Part shown: positions 9,249-17,627 of the stretch, piece by piece
How the letters are laid out: each line of letters opens with the position of its first letter
Position numbering within the stretch: the stretch's first letter is position 1
Assembly: GCA_023415635.1 (NCBI GenBank)
Contig: JAEZJV010000073.1
Coordinates: forward strand, 1-23,834
Direction: 5' to 3'
Source of the DNA: Bacillota bacterium
GTDB taxonomy: Bacteria; Bacillota; Clostridia; Lachnospirales; Lachnospiraceae
Length of the DNA: 23,834 nucleotides
Notes under the pieces: generated by a model
Database searches by the model: none
What the model saw: the letters and a program-made list of their open reading frames with translations, nothing else
Told to the model about the DNA's origin: nothing
Translations under genes and position numbers: made by a program

Positions 9249-9282
9249 AACTGTATTAATTGAATTAATACAGTTAGTATAA
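9242..9282. promoter_or_regulatory. 41-bp perfect palindromic operator
   Basis: Two 20-base arms (9242-9261 and 9263-9282) are exact reverse complements around a single central G at 9262. The core reads ACTGTATTAATT and its mirror image, ending TACAGT. It overlaps the -10 and the predicted start of the operon. YtrA-type regulators bind dyad operators in their own promoters, so this is the likely site for the repressor encoded at 9352. The assignment is inference from position and symmetry. Confidence 0.8.
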
Positions 9283-9351
9283 TGATTCGTTGATAATCTG
9301 AATAGCATAATCAGTATTATATTGTCCCGGTACGGGGGAAGGGAGAAGCCT

Positions 9352-9729
9352 TTGATAATCATTGATTATAGGGATCATAGACCAATCTATGAGCAGGTAG
9401 TTGAGAGATTTAAGGAGTTAATTCTCAAGAATGTTTTAGAGGAGGACAGTCAGCTGCCTTCTGTAAGAAATCTGGCGATGGAGTTATCCATTAACCCAAA
9501 CACAATTCAGCGGGCTTATGCTGAGCTGGAGCGGCAGGGTTATATCTATTCTGTGAAAGGAAAGGGAAATTTTATAGCGGCAGGAGATTTAATATTTAAG
9601 GAGAAGCAGACAGAGATATTTCAGAGACTTGAACAATTGGTAAAGGAAGCAAAGGGGATAAGAATTCCAAAGAATAAAATAACTGCAATCATAGATGATA
9701 GCTATGGAGAGGAGAGGGACGATGATTGA
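9352..9729 (+). CDS. YtrA-type GntR transcriptional regulator
   Basis: 125 residues from a TTG at 9352, preceded by GGGGGAAGGGAG with 6 bases between. This start gives the family-typical opening MIIIDYRDHRPIYEQVVERF; an upstream in-frame TTG at 9322 would add ten residues but lacks a ribosome site. The winged helix-turn-helix covers about 10-75, with LPSVRNLAMELSINPNTIQR as the recognition region and a wing around GYIYSVKGKG. A short helical C terminus and no ligand domain define the YtrA subfamily, which normally represses an adjacent ABC transporter induced by cell-wall-active compounds. It is first in an operon, overlaps the ATPase gene by 8 bases, and has a palindromic operator over its promoter, so autorepression is likely. 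The inducer cannot be read from the sequence. Confidence 0.93.
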   Translation: MIIIDYRDHRPIYEQVVERFKELILKNVLEEDSQLPSVRNLAMELSINPNTIQRAYAELERQGYIYSVKGKGNFIAAGDLIFKEKQTEIFQRLEQLVKEAKGIRIPKNKITAIIDDSYGEERDDD

Positions 9730-10624
9730 AGCGATTAATGCTAGTAAACAATTTGATGGAATACAAGCTGTGGATCGGGTTTCTGTATCAATCAGAGAAG
9801 GAAATGTATTCGGATTGATTGGCACCAATGGAGCGGGGAAAAGTACCTTCCTTAGAATGCTCAGCGGTATTTTAAGACCCGATCAGGGAGCTGTAAAGCT
9901 GGACACAATGGAGGTTTTTGAGAACGTTTCTGCAAAAAAACTTTTCTACTATATTTCGGATGACCAGTTCTTTTTTAGTAACGCTACACCCAGGGATATG
10001 AAAAATTTCTATAAGGGGATATATCGTGAGTTTGATGGTGACCGTTTTGATACGATGATGAAGCAATTCGAGTTGGATCAGAGAAGAAAGATCAATACTT
10101 TTTCAAAGGGAATGAAGAAACAGGTCTCAGTCATCTGTGGAGTCTGTGCCAATACAAAATACATCTTCTGTGATGAGACCTTTGACGGATTAGATCCCGT
10201 GATGCGCCAGGCTGTGAAAAGCATCTTCATAAGGGAGATGTCGGAACGGAATATGACAGCGGTCATTGCCTCACATAATCTTCGGGAACTGGAGGATATC
10301 TGCGACCATGTAGGAATTCTTCATAAAGGTGGGATCCTGCTTTCGAAGGATCTCTACGATATGAAACTTGGTGTACATAGAGTACAATGTGTATTCAATA
10401 ACGGAGAGGAAGCGGAGAGTGTATTTGAAGGGATGGAGCTGTTGAAAGCAGAACAACGGGGCAATTTAAGAACAATTACAATCAGAGCTTCCTATGAGGA
10501 GATTGCAGGAAGACTTACAAAGGCTGAACCAATCTATTCGGAGATACTGCCTTTGACTTTAGAGGAGTTATTCATCTGCGAAACGGAGGTAGTCGGTTAT
10601 GATATCAAAAAGCTTATTTATTAA
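9722..10624 (+). CDS. ABC transporter ATP-binding protein
   Basis: 300 residues from the ATG at 9722, which overlaps the end of the regulator gene and has GGAGAGG just upstream. Walker A is GTNGAGKST (34-42), Walker B is YIFCDE (147-152) followed by a D-loop at GLD, and the switch histidine is H185 in ASHN. The ABC signature is FSKGM (127-131) instead of the usual LSGGQ, a departure common in the YtrB/BcrA-like export group. The C-terminal 90 residues are an accessory region of this group. It energises the permease encoded by the next gene, which overlaps by 26 bases. The set most resembles YtrA-regulated exporters linked to envelope stress; the substrate is unknown. Confidence 0.95.
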   Translation: MIEAINASKQFDGIQAVDRVSVSIREGNVFGLIGTNGAGKSTFLRMLSGILRPDQGAVKLDTMEVFENVSAKKLFYYISDDQFFFSNATPRDMKNFYKGIYREFDGDRFDTMMKQFELDQRRKINTFSKGMKKQVSVICGVCANTKYIFCDETFDGLDPVMRQAVKSIFIREMSERNMTAVIASHNLRELEDICDHVGILHKGGILLSKDLYDMKLGVHRVQCVFNNGEEAESVFEGMELLKAEQRGNLRTITIRASYEEIAGRLTKAEPIYSEILPLTLEELFICETEVVGYDIKKLIY

Positions 10625-12710
10625 TCTTCAAAAGGAAGATTTGAAAAGAAGGTTATGGGCGATTGCACTGCTGTTGCTGGCGTTTTTCCTTGTCCTCCCT
10701 GTAATGAATGCGTTAAATCTGGAGAGCTTTGATAATCACCATACCCTGGAGCAAATTAATGAGAACATAATAAATATGGTGGGTCCCGAACACTTCGGTG
10801 TTGTTTTATTTACCGTTATAGCTGCAGTAATCTGCGGAATCAGCGGTTTTTACTATGTGCATGCCAAGAAACGTATTGATTTTTATCACAGTATACCGGT
10901 AAGACGTGAAACTCTATTTGCCGTAAACTATATCAATGGTTTTCTCATCTACTTCGTTACATATATTTTGAATTTGTTTTTAAGCTTTGCAGTACTTTCA
11001 GTAAATGGCTATATGTGTTGGGAGATATTTCAGGCTGCGATGACTGCTGTGCTGATCAACAGTATTTATTATTTAATGATATATACCGTAGTCATCCTTG
11101 CAGTCATGCTGACAGGTAACTTCGTGGTTAGCTGCTTGGGCAGCGCGGTTCTCCTACTTTACGGTCCGACACTGATGCTGGTGAAGGAGGAATATTTCCG
11201 TGAATTCTTTGCGACCTATTATCCGGAGCTTCGTCTGACCGAAGGACTGAAATTTTTATCTCCAATCTGGATCTATTTAGGAGTAATTAAAAGCTGGAGT
11301 AAGGATGAGGGCATATTACTTTCCTTATTGCTGGGAGCGGCTGTTACAATCGTATTGATCGTTTTTGCCCTTTTTCTATATCTTAGAAGACCCTCTGAAG
11401 CTGCAGGGAAAGCAATGGCCTTCAAAAAATCAAAGACGGTGATTAAATTCCTGCTGGTGCTGTTATTATCTCTGGGCGGTGGAGCTTTGTTCTTCAATAT
11501 CAACCACAATAGTGACGGCTGGTTTATCTTTGGAATTGTGTTTGCACTGATTGTCTCACATTCCGTCATTGAAATTATATATCAATTCGATATACGCGGT
11601 ATTTTCCGTAATAAAAGGCAGCTGCTGATCTGTGGTCTGGCGGCCGGCATAATCGCCTGTTGCTTCAGGTTTGACCTCCTTCAATATGATGCGTTTCTTC
11701 CTAAAGAAAGCGAGATACAGAGCATGGCTGTATCCGTAAGTGGTATCGATGATAATATATCTTATTATGCCATAGAAGAAGGGAAAGCCAAGTGGTATGA
11801 CAATACGGAATATCATCTGAAGAATATGGTTTTGGCGGATTTTACTGATGCATATAACTTGGCAAGAACCGGTATCGGAAGCGATAAGACAGCAGTGAGC
11901 TACAATGCAAAGGACGGCGGTTATAATTATTTGGTAAAATATTATATGAAGGATGGCAGAACGATATATCGTCAGTACAGACTGGATACCTCAGATACCT
12001 TCGAGCAGCTTAAGAGGATATACGGGAGCAGTGATTTCAAACAAGCTCATTATCCTTTGCTGCAATGGAATACTGCGAATATCGGAAAGGTTTCCATAAG
12101 ATACTTTAATGATATGCTCAACGATCAGGAATTTGGTTTGGACGGAAAGGAAAGCTATTCTCTTGCATTGCCGGGCACCGCTAAACAGGAATTTTTTGAT
12201 ACCTATAGGGAAGAACTGACAACATTGACCCTGGAGGAAATTAAGGACAGGGAACCCCTGGCAACTGTTCTGTTTGAATATAGTACCTATGATGTAGGTA
12301 ATTATTATATCTACCCGTCCTTTAGGAAGACTTTGGATTTACTTGAAACATACGGCTTTGATACTACCAGAAAGATAAATGCAGAGGACATAAGGAGAAT
12401 TACGGTCTCTGATTATAGTCCGAAGTATGAACAGACCGTAGCAGATGGTATAATTTCCACAACCGTGGCATCGGATAGTTATAAGGAAGAGACTTATTCT
12501 GAGCCGGAGCAGATTGCTCAAATTATTCCTAATCTAGTCTCCAGAAATTACTTTTATAATAATCCCGCATTGATAGATTTGGAAGAATATACGGATGTAA
12601 TATTATATGTATTCAATAAGGATTATAATAATGAGATGAATTATGGCTATATGTTCAAAAAGGGAACGATTCCAGACTTTGTTCAAAGGGATTTAGATAT
12701 TCAGAAATAA
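10599..12710 (+). CDS. ABC transporter permease with large C-terminal extracytoplasmic domain
   Basis: 703 residues. The start overlaps the ATPase gene by 26 bases, so translation is probably coupled. The N-terminal half carries about nine hydrophobic segments (roughly 18-38, 66-87, 108-131, 145-168, 171-191, 238-262, 281-299, 308-328 and 341-360). A short motif with alternating charges, KKRIDFYHSIPVRRETLF, follows the second segment and is typical of bacitracin/YtrC-like permeases. After about residue 365 there is no further membrane segment, leaving roughly 340 mostly hydrophilic residues that I expect outside the cell. This is about twice the membrane half alone, so the protein may sense or bind its substrate outside. 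I do not recognise the extracellular fold. No clear terminator follows. Confidence 0.88.
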   Translation: MISKSLFINLQKEDLKRRLWAIALLLLAFFLVLPVMNALNLESFDNHHTLEQINENIINMVGPEHFGVVLFTVIAAVICGISGFYYVHAKKRIDFYHSIPVRRETLFAVNYINGFLIYFVTYILNLFLSFAVLSVNGYMCWEIFQAAMTAVLINSIYYLMIYTVVILAVMLTGNFVVSCLGSAVLLLYGPTLMLVKEEYFREFFATYYPELRLTEGLKFLSPIWIYLGVIKSWSKDEGILLSLLLGAAVTIVLIVFALFLYLRRPSEAAGKAMAFKKSKTVIKFLLVLLLSLGGGALFFNINHNSDGWFIFGIVFALIVSHSVIEIIYQFDIRGIFRNKRQLLICGLAAGIIACCFRFDLLQYDAFLPKESEIQSMAVSVSGIDDNISYYAIEEGKAKWYDNTEYHLKNMVLADFTDAYNLARTGIGSDKTAVSYNAKDGGYNYLVKYYMKDGRTIYRQYRLDTSDTFEQLKRIYGSSDFKQAHYPLLQWNTANIGKVSIRYFNDMLNDQEFGLDGKESYSLALPGTAKQEFFDTYREELTTLTLEEIKDREPLATVLFEYSTYDVGNYYIYPSFRKTLDLLETYGFDTTRKINAEDIRRITVSDYSPKYEQTVADGIISTTVASDSYKEETYSEPEQIAQIIPNLVSRNYFYNNPALIDLEEYTDVILYVFNKDYNNEMNYGYMFKKGTIPDFVQRDLDIQK

Positions 12711-12803
12711 AAAAGGATTGCATTTGACTAAAAAGCATTGTATCATGATATAGACATTTTGAAATACACTACAATCGAGACGATAAATCGGTATGCAGCA
12801 GGA

Positions 12804-12832
12804 TTGATTCTCAGAATATGTATAAATATGCT
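12804..12832 (+). promoter_or_regulatory. Weak candidate promoter for pgcA
   Basis: TTGATT (12804-12809), a 17-base spacer and TATGCT (12827-12832) lie about 70 bases ahead of the phosphoglucomutase start. A weaker alternative is TTGAAA at 12759 with GATAAA at 12782. With no terminator after the permease, read-through transcription is also possible. Confidence 0.3.
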
Positions 12833-12902
12833 TGGCCGCTGCAGGCAGGAATTCTGTATTCGTTCAGATGCTTTATGTATTGTATAAGAAGGGGAGTATA
12901 TC

Positions 12903-14621
12903 ATGAAGGATTATAGGAAAAGCTACGAAGAATGGATCACCAATCCATACTTTGATGAAGGGACCAGGCAAGAGCTTGCTGCACTCAAGGGAAATGAAGC
13001 TGAAATTAAGGAAAGATTCTTTAAGGATCTTGAATTTGGAACCGGAGGGTTAAGAGGAATTTTGGGTGCCGGTATCAACAGAATGAATTTATATACAGTC
13101 AGGAGAGCAACACAGGGTCTTGCAAATACAATCCTTAAGCAGGGAGGAGAGAAAAAAGGCGCTGTAATTGCCTACGATTCCAGAAGAATGTCTCCTGAAT
13201 TCGCTCTGGATAGTGCACTGTGTCTGGCAGCCAATGGTATCCATGCTTATCTTTTTGAAAGTCTGAGACCTACTCCGGAATTGTCCTTCGCACTTCGTAC
13301 CCTGGGTTGTATTGCCGGTATTGTGATTACGGCTAGCCATAATCCTGCCGAATATAATGGTTATAAGGTATACTGGGATGACGGGGCTCAGATTACTTAT
13401 CCAAAGGACGAGGAAATCATTAAAGAGGTAAACTCCATCACGGATTTTGCATCCGCCAAAACTATGACAAAGGATGAGGCTCTGGCAAAGGGTTTGCTTA
13501 CAGTCATTGGTAAGGAAATAGATGATAAATATATCGAAGAGCTGAAGAAGCTGGTGCTTCATCCAATCAGAGAAGAAAGTAAAGGGATGAAAATCGTATA
13601 TACTCCTCTTCATGGTACCGGTAACCTTCCTGTTAGAAGGATTCTGTCCGAGCTGGGTTTTGATCAGGTTTATGTGGTTCCGGAGCAGGAGTTGCCGGAT
13701 TCAGAGTTTTCAACGGTTGGATATCCTAATCCCGAGGATCCTAAGGTGTTTGCACTGGCTCAGAAGCTGGCGAAGGAAGTGGGTGCAGATCTAATTCTTG
13801 CCACAGACCCGGATGCAGACCGCCTGGGTATCATGGTAAAGGATGAAAGCGGTGAATTTGTACTTTTCAACGGTAATATGACCGGTGCTTTAATCGCTGA
13901 GTATGAATTCTCCCAGAAGGCAGAGCTGGGGCTTCTTCCGAAGAATGCTGCTTTAATTAAAACAATCGTGACAGGCAATATCTCAGATCTTATAGCTGAG
14001 CATTATCAGGCGAAGCTGATTGAAGTATTGACTGGTTTCAAATATATTGGAGAACAGATAAAGCTTTTTGAAGCTACAGGTACAAATACCTATGTCTTCG
14101 GGTATGAAGAAAGCTATGGCTGTCTTGTTGGAACCCATTCCAGGGACAAGGATGCAGTTGTTGCCGTGATGTGTTTGTGCGAGGCTGCAGCCTACTATCG
14201 CTCCAAGGGAATTTCCCTCCATGAGCAGATGAATAGAATCTATCAAAAGTATGGATATTTCAAGGAGGATCTTGTATCCGTTACACTCAAGGGCATTGAA
14301 GGCATGGAGAAGATCAAGGAGATCATGGATAGCTTTCGTAAGAACCCGCCGAAGACTGTGGGAGATTACAAGGTGCAAAAGCTTCGAGATTACATGGCCG
14401 ATACGATTACGGAGATGGAGAGCGGAAAGGTTACTTCGACGGGACTGCCGAAATCCGATGTTTTATACTTTGAATTGAATGACAATGCCTGGTGTGCCAT
14501 CAGACCTTCCGGTACCGAACCGAAGATTAAGTTCTACTTCGGTGTCAAGGGAAGCTCTATGGAAGACGCGGAGGCAAAGCTAAAGAAGCTGATGAACGAT
14601 AAGGTATTTATGGTGGAATAA
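12903..14621 (+). CDS. pgcA: Alpha-phosphoglucomutase / phosphomannomutase family enzyme
   Basis: 572 residues, close to the usual length of Firmicutes PgcA. It interconverts glucose-1-phosphate and glucose-6-phosphate through a phosphoserine, feeding UDP-glucose, envelope polymers or storage glycan. The catalytic loop is TASHNP with S145. Mg ligands are D302, D304 and D306 in DPDADRLG. The sugar-specificity loop GYEESYG is at 400-406, and the phosphate-binding loop RPSGTEPKIKFY is near the C terminus. The ATG at 12903 has AAGGGGAG at a good distance. A strong terminator follows 21 bases after the stop. Mannose activity is also possible because the family is promiscuous. Confidence 0.95.
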   Translation: MKDYRKSYEEWITNPYFDEGTRQELAALKGNEAEIKERFFKDLEFGTGGLRGILGAGINRMNLYTVRRATQGLANTILKQGGEKKGAVIAYDSRRMSPEFALDSALCLAANGIHAYLFESLRPTPELSFALRTLGCIAGIVITASHNPAEYNGYKVYWDDGAQITYPKDEEIIKEVNSITDFASAKTMTKDEALAKGLLTVIGKEIDDKYIEELKKLVLHPIREESKGMKIVYTPLHGTGNLPVRRILSELGFDQVYVVPEQELPDSEFSTVGYPNPEDPKVFALAQKLAKEVGADLILATDPDADRLGIMVKDESGEFVLFNGNMTGALIAEYEFSQKAELGLLPKNAALIKTIVTGNISDLIAEHYQAKLIEVLTGFKYIGEQIKLFEATGTNTYVFGYEESYGCLVGTHSRDKDAVVAVMCLCEAAAYYRSKGISLHEQMNRIYQKYGYFKEDLVSVTLKGIEGMEKIKEIMDSFRKNPPKTVGDYKVQKLRDYMADTITEMESGKVTSTGLPKSDVLYFELNDNAWCAIRPSGTEPKIKFYFGVKGSSMEDAEAKLKKLMNDKVFMVE

Positions 14622-14642
14622 ATAAAAGAATTTAGATAATTG

Positions 14643-14710
14643 AATAGAACGAATAAGGATTTGAATACCGGTAATGCACTGTATAAAGTCCTTATTCGTT
14701 CTATTTTTTT
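14643..14710 (+). terminator. Intrinsic terminator of pgcA
   Basis: Seventeen-base arms at 14643-14659 and 14689-14705 are perfectly complementary around a 29-base loop. A run of T (14704-14710) follows. On the opposite strand the same hairpin lacks a T tract, so it would at best weakly end the convergent nitroreductase transcript. Confidence 0.92.
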
Positions 14711-14740
14711 ACCCTTTTGTAACAGCAAGAGCTTCTAATT

Positions 14741-15367
14741 CTACCACCTATTGATATGTATTTTATCCTTCGGATCAAAATGATATTGTTTCGGTTTGGA
14801 AGCATTCTTTGCGGGATAGCCGATGGAAATATAGCAGGGCAGATGGTAATGATCAGGATGTCCGAGGTATTCCTTTAAGTAAGGAAGCTCATCGGGGAAA
14901 GGAATTCGAAAGGCAGCTCCCAAGCCCTCCGCAGTAGTGGCTAATAACATATTCTCGATGCAGCACCAGATGGAAGCGAAGTTGTTAAGAGAATTGATGG
15001 TCTCCGGCTTAAGCAGCGGATAATCCTGCCGGAAGAAAGGAAGGATCAGGCAGCCGCCTCGATACAGCATGGAATACTGCTTCGGAACACCATCCATATA
15101 CATTTCTCTTTGAAGGGTATCAGTCATATTATAGCTATCAAGAAAGTTTGTGACCTCCTCCTTGGAAGAGTTCTTTTTGATTCTGCTAATGACCTTTGCC
15201 TTCTCTTCTTTGTCCGTAATTACGACAAATTCCCAGCTGCGCAGGTGATCGTTGGTAGGGGCCTTCAGACCTGCGTCAATAATTCTTTGGATTATTTCTA
15301 AATCAACTTCTCTGTCCTCAAAATCTCGAATTGTGCATCTTTCATTAATTACATCATAAAATTCCAT
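14741..15367 (-). CDS. Nitroreductase-family FMN oxidoreductase
   Basis: 208 residues. The N-terminal RCTIRDFEDREV segment corresponds to the FMN-phosphate-binding RxSxRxF-type motif. KAPTNDHLRSWEFVVI and the C-terminal GLGAAFRIPFPDE block are typical of the nitroreductase fold. Such enzymes are usually dimers that reduce nitro groups, quinones or flavins with NAD(P)H; the substrate here cannot be assigned. The start has a GGGGAG site 9 bases upstream. It is monocistronic, with its own promoter and a small palindrome over the -35, and is convergent with pgcA. Its 5' neighbour, the pspA operon, ends in its own terminator. Confidence 0.9.
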   Translation of the reverse strand: MEFYDVINERCTIRDFEDREVDLEIIQRIIDAGLKAPTNDHLRSWEFVVITDKEEKAKVISRIKKNSSKEEVTNFLDSYNMTDTLQREMYMDGVPKQYSMLYRGGCLILPFFRQDYPLLKPETINSLNNFASIWCCIENMLLATTAEGLGAAFRIPFPDELPYLKEYLGHPDHYHLPCYISIGYPAKNASKPKQYHFDPKDKIHINRW

Positions 15368-15402
15368 TCAATAAATCTCCCCTCTATCATTAGAATAATA
15401 AT

Positions 15403-15443
15403 ATTGTACCATATAGTACTAACTATTGCAAACATTTGTTTGC
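15403..15443 (-). promoter_or_regulatory. Sigma-A promoter and candidate operator of the nitroreductase gene
   Basis: Read on the minus strand: TTGCAA -35 (15426-15431), a 17-base spacer and TACAAT -10 (15403-15408), with TG in the extended -10 position. An inverted repeat GCAAAC-4-GTTTGC (15428-15443) overlaps the -35 and is a plausible regulator site. Confidence 0.75.
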
Positions 15444-15556
15444 TATCATTAACAATATTTCTATAGGAGCCGGAAGGCTTCATACTATCCCGAATCAGAG
15501 CTTATGAATTACTCTGAGAATTCATTCTGAAATCTTATCCTATATTGAGTAGGTTA

Positions 15557-15627
15557 ATAAAATACAGGGGCCTATACAAATAGAATGCGGATGGTCTAGT
15601 TTCCCTTCTTTTGCACAGGCTCCTGTA
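15557..15627 (-). terminator. Terminator of the pspA-ydjGHI operon
   Basis: On the minus strand TACAGGAGCCT (complement of 15617-15627) pairs with AGGCCCCTGTA (complement of 15563-15573) over 11 positions with one mispair or wobble. TTTTATT follows. It lies 22 bases past the ydjI stop. The rest of 15444-15556 holds no gene; a short inverted repeat ATGAATT/AATTCAT near 15505-15526 was the only structure noted. Confidence 0.75.
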
Positions 15628-15648
15628 GGATAGATAGGTCTATATTTT

Positions 15649-16605
15649 TTATGCAAGCTTCTGGCCACAGTTCGGGCAGAAATTTGCTCCATCGGCCTTT
15701 GTACCACAATTTGGGCAGAAGTTTAGCTTTCCACTACCGGCAGGGGCTGCATTATCTGCAGACTGGTTTATATTCTTCATCATCTGATTAGCGGCATTCA
15801 TGCCCATCATCATACCAGCCATATCGGATGCGACACCGCCGCCACTCATCTTTCCTGAGGCCATACCGTTGGTTAGCTCTATCTGTTGATAACGGTTTAA
15901 GTCACCAACCATTGTGTGGGAAGCGTTCTTGTTGATCATCGCCTGAATTTCTTCAGGATAAGTAAAGCTCATGATATTGAAGGCTGTGATGGAAAGACCG
16001 GAATCAAAAAGCTGCATATCTAAGTCGGTACGAATTCCATTAGAGATATCGAAGGAATTCGCCTGTAGATTGAACATATCCTTGCCTTCCTTGGAGATCC
16101 ATTTCATCAGAAGCTGATCAAGAATCGCCACAATACGTAGCCTTACGTCCTCTACATGGTAGGCTTGCTTCACACCTGCAATCTTATCAATCAGCTTGAC
16201 ATAATCAGCCACCTTGAAGGTGAAGGTACCGAAAGCACGGATTGGCATACCACCGGGAAGCTGCTGTACCGGAATATTAATGGCATTTTGGGTGCCCCAT
16301 TTCACCTGGAATTCCTTGGTATTAATAAACAGTACCTCGGCCCGGATACCGCTGTTAAAGCCAAATTTAAATCCCTTAAGTGTAGAAAGGAAGGGAATGA
16401 TCTGGGATTCAATATCGTAATCCCCCTCATCCTTGAAGATACCTTCAATCTTTCCGTTATATAGAAATACCGCATCCTGTCCGGGACGGATAATAAGTCG
16501 GCTACCCTTTTTAATCTCGTCATTACTCCATTTGTAGAAAATCATATCATCGCGGAATTCCTGCCATTCAACTACGTTTGCAAACTGTTTAGAAAATAAA
16601 CCCAT
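15649..16605 (-). CDS. ydjI: SPFH-domain, zinc-ribbon protein (B. subtilis YdjI-like)
   Basis: 318 residues from the ATG at 16605, chosen because GGAGG lies 8 bases upstream and it gives the family start MGLFSKQFANVVEW; an ATG eight codons earlier lacks such a site. The first 230 residues match the SPFH/virion-core-like family (prohibitin-like membrane-organising proteins). A Met/Gly/Ala-rich linker (about 245-290) follows. The C terminus is a zinc ribbon with C297, C300, C310 and C313. In B. subtilis YdjI works with YdjG and YdjH to bring PspA to stressed membrane. It is the last gene of the operon, with 101 bases between the ydjH stop and this start and a terminator after it. Confidence 0.9.
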   Translation of the reverse strand: MGLFSKQFANVVEWQEFRDDMIFYKWSNDEIKKGSRLIIRPGQDAVFLYNGKIEGIFKDEGDYDIESQIIPFLSTLKGFKFGFNSGIRAEVLFINTKEFQVKWGTQNAINIPVQQLPGGMPIRAFGTFTFKVADYVKLIDKIAGVKQAYHVEDVRLRIVAILDQLLMKWISKEGKDMFNLQANSFDISNGIRTDLDMQLFDSGLSITAFNIMSFTYPEEIQAMINKNASHTMVGDLNRYQQIELTNGMASGKMSGGGVASDMAGMMMGMNAANQMMKNINQSADNAAPAGSGKLNFCPNCGTKADGANFCPNCGQKLA

Positions 16606-16706
16606 ATTGATTTCCTCCATAAGTTTCATACATATAATCAGGTCTTTTCCTGCTTTGTACCTGTTTGTTATGAGAATATTATAAACTAATTTATAGGTTG
16701 TGACTA

Positions 16707-17627
16707 CTAGAACTTACCGCCACCTGAGCTATGGGAACGTCCTCCCGAAGATACACCACCCCGGAAGCCTCCTGAATTGAAGCCCCCACCGGCATGATTG
16801 TTCGGATTGTCCTTGGGCTTCGGTACTCTGGTAACCTGAGTACGGATATAATCATCCCTTCGACCGATCAGACCGGATTGATTTTGATCCATATAGGTAG
16901 AGCTGCCCGTAGTCATCCTGCCACCGGAGCGGTAAGCCATGATTGTTACGGTAATGATGCCGATTATAACAGCTGCTAGCAGCTGGACCCAGATATTTGC
17001 CACCAGATTCCCGGCCGTATTTTGATTCATTCCATAATTATCGGGGTAGGTTTCATCGTAATACGGAGCATTGGGATCAGTGTTCTGCGGTGTTCCCACA
17101 CTGTAGTCATGATCGGTATTGATCTCGGAATCATCACCCATATATCCTGCCGAACGGTCGATATAGATGGAAAAAGCATCATAATAATCTCCGTCTGAGA
17201 GGTAGGGTGTGATTTCTTCAATGATTGTATCTATCCTTTTGGAATGAATATAGGTCTCTGCAGCACCGTAGCCTTCCATAAATACTACTCGGTTGCTCAT
17301 ATCCACCAGCAGGTAGACACGGTCTCCCACAGGCAGTTTATCCTCAAAATCCTCAATATAGTCCTCAGCGTAGAGTGCATTTGGATTATTATGAGTTAAG
17401 ATCATAATCTCTACTCCAGCAGCATCACCGGAATCGATACATTTCTGCTCCAGCTCCTCTTTATCGGAGGATGAGAGCAGATCTGCCTCATCATAGATGT
17501 GCTGAGTGACTTTGCTTGCGGAGGAATCAGCCGCATAAGCCTTCATAGGAGCTATGAAGCACACAGCTACGGCAAGATACAATACTGCCAGCAGAGGCAG
17601 GATTTTATGAGGGTTTGGCTTCTTCAT
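16707..17627 (-). CDS. ydjH: TPM-domain membrane protein (B. subtilis YdjH-like)
   Basis: 306 residues. A signal peptide spans about 1-32, ending AYA before ADSS. A TPM domain (about 42-165) opens with YDEADLLSSSDKEELE. A linker leads to a transmembrane segment at about 209-231. The cytoplasmic tail ends in Gly/Ser-rich GGGFNSGGFRGG and SSGGGKF, a common ending of this family. The ATG overlaps the ydjG stop by 4 bases (ATGA), and AGGAGG lies 9 bases upstream, so translation is coupled. It probably forms a membrane complex with YdjG and YdjI that serves PspA. TPM domains were first named after phosphatases, but enzyme activity should not be assumed here. Confidence 0.9.
   Translation of the reverse strand: MKKPNPHKILPLLAVLYLAVAVCFIAPMKAYAADSSASKVTQHIYDEADLLSSSDKEELEQKCIDSGDAAGVEIMILTHNNPNALYAEDYIEDFEDKLPVGDRVYLLVDMSNRVVFMEGYGAAETYIHSKRIDTIIEEITPYLSDGDYYDAFSIYIDRSAGYMGDDSEINTDHDYSVGTPQNTDPNAPYYDETYPDNYGMNQNTAGNLVANIWVQLLAAVIIGIITVTIMAYRSGGRMTTGSSTYMDQNQSGLIGRRDDYIRTQVTRVPKPKDNPNNHAGGGFNSGGFRGGVSSGGRSHSSGGGKF

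Noticed and set aside
9243..9283. Second -10 (TATAAT at 9278-9283) in the right arm of the palindrome
   Set aside because: It arises from the mirror of the left arm, and no -35 lies at a proper distance.
13089..13613. 174-codon open frame on the minus strand inside pgcA
   Set aside because: Antisense to the conserved catalytic region of pgcA; product is low in recognisable features, a shadow of codon use on the other strand.
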